DNA of 64,000 nt from the NCBI GenBank assembly GCA_963539845.1, contig CAUTML010000002.1, positions 62,001 through 126,000 on the forward strand. Reading direction: 5' to 3'. The notes under the pieces were generated by a model. That model had not been told where the DNA came from and did no database searches. It worked only from the letters and a program-made list of their open reading frames with translations. The translations under genes were made by a program, and so were the position numbers. Below are positions 25,793 to 32,971 of this stretch, one piece after another (the stretch's first letter is position 1; every line of letters begins with the position of its first letter). This DNA comes from CAMUQR01 sp963539845. GTDB lineage: Bacteria > Patescibacteriota > Saccharimonadia > Saccharimonadales > Saccharimonadaceae.

Positions 25793-27115
25793 CTACGGTT
25801 TTGGTAGTTTAATTTTAAAAATAAAGCGATTTTGGCGGTGTGAAGCTTGATATTTGATGCGATAATTGTTTAATAAATTGCTAACAATATACAGACCCAG
25901 CCCACTACTATTCTCGCGTTGGAGGTCAAATTTTAGCCGTGTGAGGCGTTTTAGGTCGACAGACAGTGGGTCAGCGCAGGTATTTTCAATACATAGCCAC
26001 CCCTGTTTGATAGCCAGATTAATCGTGCCACGCTGGTCAGAATATTTAACGGCGTTGCTAATTAGATTCGACAAAATGATTTTTAAAGCCGTTTTGCCGA
26101 TTAAAATTTGCTCATCGGTCACAGAATTGCTGATGGTCAGTTGTTTTTGAGCTATTAGAACCTGGTATTTTTTGATAACCTCTGTTAAGACAGCGTTAAT
26201 TGGCACTAATTCCTCGTCGTTTTTGAGGTTATCTAGCGACGAAACCGACAGAATTTGCGAAATATTTTGGTTTAAACCATCGACAATCTCAATACAATCA
26301 CCAATGTACAGATCGCGGTTTTTATATTTGCCGACCCGATATTTCATATTTTCTAAAATAATTTTCAGGCTAGCTAGCGGGGTTTTAAGCTCGTGAGAGG
26401 CGCCTTTGAGAAAATCATACTTCAGCTTCTCCAAACGCAAAATTGCCTGGTTTTTACGCTCTAAATCGTCAATCGATCGCAATAAAGTCGTGTATAGATC
26501 GTTAATTTGGGCTTTTAACTGCCCAATTTCGTCGTTTGAAGTGATATTGAGGCGCGCCTGGGTATCGAGCGTCATCATTCGGTCGGTGACGTTTTTGATT
26601 TCTTGGATATGATTTTTGATAACCTGAGCGTAAATCAGCGACACCACCACCGATGCCAGTAGTGAAAGTAGTAACGAATACGGCAAAAACTTAAAACTTA
26701 GGTTTTTGGCGTCTTTTTGCATGTCAGCGGTCGAAACAAACTGCAAAAAGACCTTTTGCTGGGTATTGATAGTGATTTCGCGCTCCTCAATGATTAAAGA
26801 GTTATTATTGCTGTTTAAATCAACTTGCGGGTTGTTTTTGATCTGGATTTCATTGGCGGTGTTACGACCTTTAACAAAGGCCTTGATTTCGCCGGATTTG
26901 GAGTAAAAATCGAGTGCCTGCTCAATATAAGTCAGGTCTTTGCCTTGCATATTGCGGGCGATGTCGTTAGCTTTGTGGTAGATTTCGGCTTTGCGGGTCT
27001 CGAGGTAGGTTTGCGGAAACACCACAAATACCGCACCGTGGACCAGCAGACTGATCAGCCCCAGCACCGCAAAAATTTGCAAAAACATTTTAGGAAAAAT
27101 CTTGAGGTTTTTCAT
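25793..27115 (-). CDS. Sensor histidine kinase (VncS-like)
   Basis: The 440-residue kinase is the sensor of a two-component system. TM1 lies at about residues 10-33, followed by an extracellular sensor region of about 110 residues. TM2 (YSLLLSLLASVVVSLIYAQ) comes near 145-165, then HAMP, the H-box FLKGASHELKTPLASL (phosphorylated His near 240), the N-box SNLISNAVKYSD and the G2-box SSGLGLYIV. The usual DxGxG of the G1 box is replaced by IENTCADPL; similar ENT variants occur in some Firmicutes kinases. It overlaps the response regulator by four bases. Gene order and size match pneumococcal VncS beside Vex transporters; the ligand is unknown. Confidence 0.88.
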   Translation of the reverse strand: MKNLKIFPKMFLQIFAVLGLISLLVHGAVFVVFPQTYLETRKAEIYHKANDIARNMQGKDLTYIEQALDFYSKSGEIKAFVKGRNTANEIQIKNNPQVDLNSNNNSLIIEEREITINTQQKVFLQFVSTADMQKDAKNLSFKFLPYSLLLSLLASVVVSLIYAQVIKNHIQEIKNVTDRMMTLDTQARLNITSNDEIGQLKAQINDLYTTLLRSIDDLERKNQAILRLEKLKYDFLKGASHELKTPLASLKIILENMKYRVGKYKNRDLYIGDCIEIVDGLNQNISQILSVSSLDNLKNDEELVPINAVLTEVIKKYQVLIAQKQLTISNSVTDEQILIGKTALKIILSNLISNAVKYSDQRGTINLAIKQGWLCIENTCADPLSVDLKRLTRLKFDLQRENSSGLGLYIVSNLLNNYRIKYQASHRQNRFIFKIKLPKP

Positions 27116-27765
27116 GGGCGCTCCAGTTTATAGCCAACATTACGGATAGTGATAATGCAGTCCAGTTCGAGTTTTTTACGCAGTTCTTTGATATAAACAT
27201 CAATCACCCGATCAAAAGGAATTTCTTCGGTTTCTTTCCAAACATTATCGATGATTTGAGCGCGAGTCAGGGCTTGGCCTTCGTTAGCCAGTAGATATTT
27301 TAAAATTTCCAGTTCTTTGGCGTTGATATCAATATGCTGACCATTAACCGTAGCGGTGTAACTAGTGAAATTAACCGCCGTATTTTTGTAATCAAACCGC
27401 TCAATTTCGCCAAAATGCTTTTTAATCAAAGAATCAATCCGCACTTTTAGCACTGGTAGCGAAAACGGCTTCTCGATATAACCATCAGCTAAATTAGAAA
27501 AAGCGTCAATCTTATACTCCTCATCGCTAAACGCCGTCAGCATCAAAATCGGCAAACTACTGGTCTGGCGAATGGTTTTAAGCACTTCTAGCCCGCTAAC
27601 AAACGGAATTTGAATATCTAGCACCACTAAATTAACCTTGTGATTAAACTTAGCCAGGGCTTCCCGACCGTCTTGAGCTTCCACTACTGTATAGCCCGAT
27701 TCGGACAAATACTCGCTAATACCTTCGCGAATGTTAGGATCGTCTTCAACAACTAATATTTTCAT
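27112..27765 (-). CDS. OmpR-family response regulator (VncR-like)
   Basis: The 217-residue regulator has a receiver domain with acidic pocket VVEDD, phospho-acceptor Asp in NLVVLDIQIP (about residue 51), the Thr in LMLTAF and Lys in GYIEKPF. The winged-helix DNA-binding domain spans about 125-217 (ELEILKYLLANEGQALTRAQI, VDVYIKELRKKL, IRNVGYKLE). The partner kinase follows in a 4-base overlap. It has its own TATAAT at 27788-27793 and is separated from the upstream ABC cassette by a terminator. The likely target is that cassette, whose upstream region holds a spaced direct repeat. Confidence 0.95.
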   Translation of the reverse strand: MKILVVEDDPNIREGISEYLSESGYTVVEAQDGREALAKFNHKVNLVVLDIQIPFVSGLEVLKTIRQTSSLPILMLTAFSDEEYKIDAFSNLADGYIEKPFSLPVLKVRIDSLIKKHFGEIERFDYKNTAVNFTSYTATVNGQHIDINAKELEILKYLLANEGQALTRAQIIDNVWKETEEIPFDRVIDVYIKELRKKLELDCIITIRNVGYKLERP

Positions 27766-27787
27766 AACTTTTTGACTTAATATCTTT

Positions 27788-27793
27788 ATTATA
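27788..27793 (-). promoter_or_regulatory. -10 element for the two-component operon
   Basis: TATAAT on the minus strand, 22 bases before the ATG at 27765; no clear Shine-Dalgarno is visible between them. Confidence 0.5.
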
Positions 27794-27814
27794 GCTTATT
27801 TAAGGCTTGATATA

Positions 27815-27846
27815 AAATTATCGGCGCGACTAGGCACCGATAATTT
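27815..27846 (-). terminator. Terminator of the ABC cassette
   Basis: AAATTATCGG (27815-27824) pairs with CCGATAATTT (27837-27846). A T-rich tail follows in the minus direction, just past the stop at 27868. Confidence 0.75.
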
Positions 27847-27867
27847 AAAGTTTAGACCACTAGGGGT

Positions 27868-29244
27868 TTATTTAGTGTCGATTAGCAATTCTTTTGGATT
27901 TTTCTTAAGAATACCTGAGGTTGAGATCGCTAGCGCAATCAGCAACACAATCGACATAAAGATCACCACATACAACATCGATTCAGGCACGATATTGATA
28001 TCAAGGCTGGTTAGGGCTTTGTTAAAGCCATCAACCTCTGCCCCACCACCAAGTTGGCTCGAAGCGGACTGTTTAGCGACCCGTTTAGCGATATCGCCAG
28101 TGACTTTATTTAAGATGCTGTTACCCATCATTTTACCTAGATAATCAGCTGCGAAGTAAGCGCCGATAAAGGCTGGAATCGAGATAAATAACAGCTCGAA
28201 GACAAATTGTCCGAAAATGCGCGATTTTGACATACCGATTGATAATAGGACAGCAATTTCTTTTTTGCGGGCGTTCATCCATAGGAACAGTAGCAATGAT
28301 ACCACCACCCCGGCGAAGATTAATGAACCGATAAATAGCTTGTTAGCGATAGAGTAAACGCCTGAGATTGATTGTTGCAAAGCTGGGTAGTTCGATGAGC
28401 TTTTGATTAAGCTATACTGACGCCAGTTGATGTCCAATTTACCGAGGTCTTTCATGACTTGGTCGAGTTTTTTGTTACCTTTGACGAAGAAAGTAGCGTC
28501 TTGGTAGGTAGCGGTATGTTCGGTGTTGCCATAAACTTTAGCCGCGGTGTCAATGTCGGTAATCAAAGTGTTTTCATACAATTCTTGAGCGGCACTAACT
28601 CCCCCAGTGTTATGACCGTCAAACAAGCCTTTGATTTCGACTTCAACGGTTTCGTTGGCGCCTTTTTCGTTATCAGCGTCAAACAGGTTTGATTTTACTT
28701 TGAGTTTGTCACCGATTTTTAGGTTGTTCTTTTTAGCTAAATCTTTGTGCATCAAGATTTTGTGCTTGTCTTGGCTGGTTAAATGTGAACCTTCGACTAA
28801 TTTATAGGCGCCAGAGACGAATTTAGTCTCTTTTGACGAGTCATTGACGCCGGTCAGCATCACAGTCCGGCCAAAGTTTTTAGCGCGTTCTGGCGAGCGC
28901 ATCGAGAGGGTTTGTTTGGTCTCGATAATGTCGTGACCCATCAGGTCAGCCACACTATTGATACGTTTGACATAGCCATCAATGTCTTTAGAATCGGAGA
29001 TTTTTTTAATATCCTGACCTTTGACATTACCACCACCACGCGGTGTGCCAGGGTTAACTTGGCGATTAATCTCCATTGAGAAGCTATTGGTAATGGTGCC
29101 AAAAGTCTCCTCCGACGCCTTGTCAGTCGCCCGGCTAATCGACAAACCAATCAAGCTCAGGGTCGACATCGCCAAAATCACCAGGAGGATTACCAGCGAT
29201 TTGAGGCTTTTTCGCGTCACATAAGCAAAAGCATTTTTTAACAT
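27868..29244 (-). CDS. ABC transporter permease, FtsX/MacB type (Vex3-like)
   Basis: The 458-residue permease has one N-terminal membrane helix (LVILLVILAMSTLSLIGLSI), a large extracellular domain of about 270 residues, and three C-terminal helices. The FtsX signature WMNARKKEIAVLLSIGMSKSRIFGQF precedes helix 3. This is the MacB/Vex topology used for peptide or lipoprotein-related efflux and sensing, not for import. It is the third gene of the cassette, 21 bases after the ATPase, with a strong AGGAG site. The extracellular domain has a motif order (GAYKLVEGSHL, LMHKDLAKKNNLKIGDKLKV) shared with the first permease, so the two are paralogues. Confidence 0.9.
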   Translation of the reverse strand: MLKNAFAYVTRKSLKSLVILLVILAMSTLSLIGLSISRATDKASEETFGTITNSFSMEINRQVNPGTPRGGGNVKGQDIKKISDSKDIDGYVKRINSVADLMGHDIIETKQTLSMRSPERAKNFGRTVMLTGVNDSSKETKFVSGAYKLVEGSHLTSQDKHKILMHKDLAKKNNLKIGDKLKVKSNLFDADNEKGANETVEVEIKGLFDGHNTGGVSAAQELYENTLITDIDTAAKVYGNTEHTATYQDATFFVKGNKKLDQVMKDLGKLDINWRQYSLIKSSSNYPALQQSISGVYSIANKLFIGSLIFAGVVVSLLLFLWMNARKKEIAVLLSIGMSKSRIFGQFVFELLFISIPAFIGAYFAADYLGKMMGNSILNKVTGDIAKRVAKQSASSQLGGGAEVDGFNKALTSLDINIVPESMLYVVIFMSIVLLIALAISTSGILKKNPKELLIDTK

Positions 29245-29265
29245 CGTTTTTCTCCTATATTTTGT

Positions 29266-29904
29266 TTATAATTTAACTTTTTTAAGTTTTTTGTTGCCAA
29301 GTTCCAGCACTACGTCAGCCGCTTTAGCGACTTTTTTGCTGTGCGTCACCACAATCACGCATTTGTTGCGCTCGCGAGCTAATTTTTTCAAAATTTCGAT
29401 GATTTCGCTGGCGGTATGACTATCGAGGTTACCAGTTGGCTCGTCGGCTAGAATTACCGGCGCTTCCGACACTAGGGCGCGGGCGATCGCCACCCGTTGT
29501 TGCTGTCCACCCGATAACTTCATCACATTGCGCTTGATTTGTTTTTGACTAAGACCGAGTTCTAACAAAATCGTCTCCGGTGCTTCGCGGTTGACCAAGC
29601 GAATATTTTCGAGCGGTGATAAATAATCAATTAGATTATAGTTTTGAAACACTAGCGAAATGTTGTTCTTGCGGTGATGGGAATAACCCTGTTCTTCGAT
29701 ATCTTCATTTTGGAAGAGGATTTGACCACGTTTGGGGGTGTCGAGTCCAGCTAGCAACGACAACAAGGTTGATTTGCCGGCGCCCGATTTACCAATGATG
29801 GCATAAAATTTACCAAGCTGGAATTTTTGCCCAACTGATGATAAAACTTCTTCTTTTGAGCCTGAGTAACGATACGTTACATTTTTAATTTCTAATACGT
29901 CCAT
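29266..29904 (-). CDS. ABC transporter ATP-binding protein (Vex2/MacB type)
   Basis: The 212-residue ATPase powers the two flanking permeases. Walker A (GKSGAGKSTLLSLL), Q-loop (LVFQNYNLIDYL), signature (KLSGGQQQRVAIARAL), Walker B (VILADEPTGNLD) and the H-loop (VVTHS) are all intact. It belongs to the MacB/LolD-type family that pairs with FtsX-like permeases. It sits between the two permeases with gaps of 10 and 21 bases. An AGGAGAA site precedes its ATG. Confidence 0.96.
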   Translation of the reverse strand: MDVLEIKNVTYRYSGSKEEVLSSVGQKFQLGKFYAIIGKSGAGKSTLLSLLAGLDTPKRGQILFQNEDIEEQGYSHHRKNNISLVFQNYNLIDYLSPLENIRLVNREAPETILLELGLSQKQIKRNVMKLSGGQQQRVAIARALVSEAPVILADEPTGNLDSHTASEIIEILKKLARERNKCVIVVTHSKKVAKAADVVLELGNKKLKKVKL

Positions 29905-29914
29905 TATTATTCTC

Positions 29915-31192
29915 CTAACTAATTTGTGATAATATTTTTTTCGGTTTTTTAATTAAAATCATGATTGATGACAGCACCACCGAGATGATAATAATACTGA
30001 TTAAAATGCCATAACTCTGAGCAAAAGTCAGTAAACTATTACCACCGCTGTCGCTACTTAACAGATTATTAGCCAAGGTGCCGGTTTCATCAGCACTAAC
30101 AAAACCACTGACGATTTGGCTTAAGAGCAAATTACCAAACACCAAGGATACCACGGTCGCTGGTAATGAGATAAAGATTAGCTCTAAAATGAACTGGCTG
30201 ACGATTTTGACTTTGCTAAAGCCAATTGACAGCAAAATACCGATTTCGTAGACCCGTTCACGTAGCCAGAGCATCAGAATTAGCGACAAAACAATCACTC
30301 CCCCCGCCATAATCGCATAAGTCATAATGTTGATAATGTACTTGACGCCACCGAGCGATTCAATGGCTTCCTTAAAGGCGTTATCATCTTTAGCGACATC
30401 GTAGCTGGTCCAGTCGATTGACAGTTGTTGAACTTGTTTGAGTGCTTCGTCAAGCTGTTCTGGGCTACTGGTGAATAAATTGAGTTTATTGGCGATTTGA
30501 TTAGTTTCCTTTAGCCCCAAAGCCGTTTGGCTCGACTGATAATCGACAAACATGCTATTTTCGCTGAAATCCGACGACAAGCCGGTGTATTTTTCCTGTT
30601 TTTTGCCAGAGAAAATACCAACGATTTCAAATTGATGTGCAGGGCGGGTGCCAGAATTGTCAATTTTTGTCAATTCCAGGCTGATTTTATCGTGTAATTT
30701 GAGGTTGTTTTTCTTGGCAAAATCCTCATGCACCATAATCTTATTGCGGTCGTTTTTGTCGATACCTCGACCTTGCTTAATCGTAAACACTCCGCTACTA
30801 AATAAGACATTCTTCTTAATGTTATTGATCGCTTCGACCGACACGAGATTTTTAAATTCATTCGGCACGTCGTCACGCTGAATTCGTTGTTCGCCGGTAA
30901 CAACCTTAGCGTTAGTCAGTTTAGCCGTGCCGTTATATTGAGCCACGATATCTTGGATTTGTTTAATCTGGCGGATATCTTTGAACTGATTAACAGCAAA
31001 GTAGCCACTGGCTTTTTTAGTGATCGACAGCGATGAGTTAGAGGTTTTATAGAGAGTTTTCTCTAAATTATTACTCGATTTCATAATACTCAAACACGCG
31101 TACAAACACGACAGCACTAAGGTTAAAATGACTAAAACTATCAATGTGCGATTCTTTTTTCTTGAAACATATGCCAAAGCGTTTTTAATCAC
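29915..31192 (-). CDS. ABC transporter permease, FtsX/MacB type (Vex1-like)
   Basis: The 425-residue permease is the first gene of the cassette. It has an N-terminal helix (LIVLVILTLVLSCLYACLSIM), an extracellular domain of about 240 residues and three C-terminal helices. The FtsX motif LWLRERVYEIGILLSIGFSKVKIVSQF precedes helix 3. It is paralogous to the permease at 27868-29244. The start is GTG at 31190-31192, chosen because AAAGGAGTGA lies nine bases upstream. Permease-ATPase-permease-regulator-kinase is the exact gene order of pneumococcal vex1-vex2-vex3-vncR-vncS. Confidence 0.9.
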   Translation of the reverse strand: MIKNALAYVSRKKNRTLIVLVILTLVLSCLYACLSIMKSSNNLEKTLYKTSNSSLSITKKASGYFAVNQFKDIRQIKQIQDIVAQYNGTAKLTNAKVVTGEQRIQRDDVPNEFKNLVSVEAINNIKKNVLFSSGVFTIKQGRGIDKNDRNKIMVHEDFAKKNNLKLHDKISLELTKIDNSGTRPAHQFEIVGIFSGKKQEKYTGLSSDFSENSMFVDYQSSQTALGLKETNQIANKLNLFTSSPEQLDEALKQVQQLSIDWTSYDVAKDDNAFKEAIESLGGVKYIINIMTYAIMAGGVIVLSLILMLWLRERVYEIGILLSIGFSKVKIVSQFILELIFISLPATVVSLVFGNLLLSQIVSGFVSADETGTLANNLLSSDSGGNSLLTFAQSYGILISIIIISVVLSSIMILIKKPKKILSQIS

Positions 31193-31287
31193 TGGTGATT
31201 CACTCCTTTCTAATTTCTAGCCCAAACTCAAGACACAAGACATTTACGCTAGACGCCCTTAATTTTAATTAACATTCCGAACAGCCT

Positions 31288-31329
31288 TAGTTTACATCCC
31301 AAATAAGCTTGTTCATAATGTAGTTTACA
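31288..31329. promoter_or_regulatory. Spaced direct repeat upstream of the ABC cassette: candidate regulator-binding site
   Basis: TAGTTTACA occurs at 31288-31296 and again at 31321-31329. The 33-base offset is about three helical turns, as for OmpR-family dimers bound side by side. The VncR-like protein encoded downstream is the obvious candidate; this is inference. Confidence 0.4.
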
Positions 31330-31363
31330 AGCCATTTATGAAATAAATATGAAATTAAATAAA

Positions 31364-31383
31364 AAGCACCCAAACGAGTGCTT
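31364..31383 (-). terminator. Terminator after the 140-aa exported protein
   Basis: AAGCAC and GTGCTT form a 6-bp stem with an 8-base loop, followed by TTTATTT in the minus direction. Confidence 0.6.
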
Positions 31384-31390
31384 AAATAGC

Positions 31391-31403
31391 CAAGAGATGA
31401 TGT
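31391..31403. repeat. Left arm of a 13-bp inverted repeat flanking the 140-aa gene
   Basis: CAAGAGATGATGT is the perfect inverse complement of 31855-31867. No target-site duplication is visible. Confidence 0.5.
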
Positions 31404-31410
31404 ATTTTAG

Positions 31411-31833
31411 CTATTTTCTATAAAAAATCACGTTACTAAATGCCACGTCTTGGGCATTACTTGGGCTATAAAATACCACCCGATAATTACCAGGTTGATT
31501 GCATCCCCAAAACAAAGCGATGTCTTTGCCATCGCTGTCATGCTCACACAGGTGTTGTGTGCTTATACTTTGCCATCTGCCCCAAAAATCACGTCTTTGG
31601 AGCTTCGCTATAAAAGTGCCATAATCATCCGATTTAGCGGTCATGCTTAAAAATATCCTACCGCGAAAAACATTAGCTGCAGACGGTAAATAAGCTTCAA
31701 TAGCGACAAAATTATTCTTTTTTCGATCTTGTTCCCAGATAAAGTAACTCTTATTTGGTGGTCGAGATACGATTCCCACACGCATCGCCACCACTACTAG
31801 AAAAATTATTAGTATTGTCGTTTTATTCTTCAT
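31411..31833 (-). CDS. Small exported or membrane-anchored protein of unknown function (140 aa)
   Basis: The sequence begins MKNKTTILIIFLVVVAMRVG, a signal anchor or signal peptide, followed by a beta-rich domain of about 115 residues with two cysteines (TQHLCEHD and LFWGCNQ). The C-terminal half (WGRWQSISTQ, NYRVVFYSPS) looks like an Ig- or carbohydrate-binding-like sandwich, judged from strand pattern only. The start at 31833 is chosen because GGAGGGG lies just upstream. No family recognised. The gene is bracketed by a 13-bp inverted repeat and has its own terminator. Confidence 0.6.
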   Translation of the reverse strand: MKNKTTILIIFLVVVAMRVGIVSRPPNKSYFIWEQDRKKNNFVAIEAYLPSAANVFRGRIFLSMTAKSDDYGTFIAKLQRRDFWGRWQSISTQHLCEHDSDGKDIALFWGCNQPGNYRVVFYSPSNAQDVAFSNVIFYRK

Positions 31834-31854
31834 AGCCCCTCCTATCGTTGTCAA

Positions 31855-31867
31855 ACATCATCTCTTG
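31855..31867. repeat. Right arm of the 13-bp inverted repeat
   Basis: ACATCATCTCTTG, partner of 31391-31403, lies just upstream of the 140-aa gene's ribosome binding site. Confidence 0.5.
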
Positions 31868-31936
31868 TTAAAGTACTTCTGATCGTTTAAAAATCAGATT
31901 TACCTTAACTATTTTAACACATTTTTGAGTTTTTGG

Positions 31937-32971
31937 CTAGTTTAAATACTCGTGAAGCTTTTTGGAGTCTTTGTGTTTGCGCAATTTAGCTAGCGCTTTG
32001 GCCTCAATTTGGCGAATACGCTCTCGAGTCACATCAAATTCTTGACCGACTTCTTCCAGGGTTCGACTTTTACCATTACCTAGTCCAAAACGCATTTGAA
32101 TAATCTTTCGTTCGCGCTCTGACAAGCTGCCAAGAACTTCATTGATTTGCTCTTTTAGTAGTTGTGTTGAAGCTACATCCTCAGGCGAATCATTATCATC
32201 GTCACTGATAAAATCCCCCAAAACCGAGTCTTCATCGTCACCGTCGCGCCCAATTGAAGCGTCAAGCGAGCTAATATCTTGTTTAATTTTCATGATATAT
32301 TCGACTTTGTCAACTTCCATATCCATTTCTTTAGCCAATTCCTCGAGACTCGGCTCGCGGTTTAATTGTTGGGTCAAACGACGTTGAGTGCGTAGTAATT
32401 TGTTAATGGTTTCCACCATATGCACCGGAATGCGAATCGTCCGCGCCTGATCAGCGATAGCCCGAGTAATTGCCTGGCGAATCCACCAAGTCGCATAAGT
32501 CGAAAATTTGAAGCCTTTATTGGGGTCAAATTTATCGACCGCTCGCAACAAACCCGTATTGCCTTCTTGAATTAAATCCAAAAAATCCAGACCTCGCCCC
32601 GAGTAGCGTTTAGCAATCGACACCACCAGACGCATGTTGGCTTCAGCCATTTTGTCTTTGGCTTTTTGCGAACCTTCCAGGATTTGGTAAGCGAGTTTAG
32701 TTTCTTCCTCAATTGACAACAGCGGAATTTTGCCGATTTCGTGCAGGTATAATTTAACCGAATCGTCAGCAATTTCGTCAATCAAATTAGTGTTGGCAAA
32801 AAAATCAAACTCATCAACTAAATCTTCGTCATTTTCCAGTTCATCAAGGCTTGGTTCGTCATAATCTGAGCCATCACTGGCTTCTTTAATCAATTCATTG
32901 ATATCTTCGGGCTGAATGGCTTTTTTGTCTTTTTTGCTTGGTTTGGGGTTTTTGTCTAGAGGTGTTGGCAT
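31937..32971 (-). CDS. rpoD: Primary RNA polymerase sigma factor (RpoD/SigA)
   Basis: This is the housekeeping sigma factor that recognises -10 and -35 elements. The 344-residue protein has an acidic N-terminus and then region 1.2 (DSVKLYLHEIGKIPLLS). Region 2 follows, including the RpoD box GRGLDFLDLIQEGNTGLLRAVDKFD and the -10-recognising YATWWIRQAITRAI. Region 3 and region 4 come next, with the helix-turn-helix EEVGQEFDVTRERIRQIEAKA. It lacks the long non-conserved insert of E. coli sigma-70. Its ATG shares a base with the dnaG stop (TAATG), so translation is coupled. dnaG-rpoD is the classical macromolecular-synthesis order. Confidence 0.97.
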   Translation of the reverse strand: MPTPLDKNPKPSKKDKKAIQPEDINELIKEASDGSDYDEPSLDELENDEDLVDEFDFFANTNLIDEIADDSVKLYLHEIGKIPLLSIEEETKLAYQILEGSQKAKDKMAEANMRLVVSIAKRYSGRGLDFLDLIQEGNTGLLRAVDKFDPNKGFKFSTYATWWIRQAITRAIADQARTIRIPVHMVETINKLLRTQRRLTQQLNREPSLEELAKEMDMEVDKVEYIMKIKQDISSLDASIGRDGDDEDSVLGDFISDDDNDSPEDVASTQLLKEQINEVLGSLSERERKIIQMRFGLGNGKSRTLEEVGQEFDVTRERIRQIEAKALAKLRKHKDSKKLHEYLN

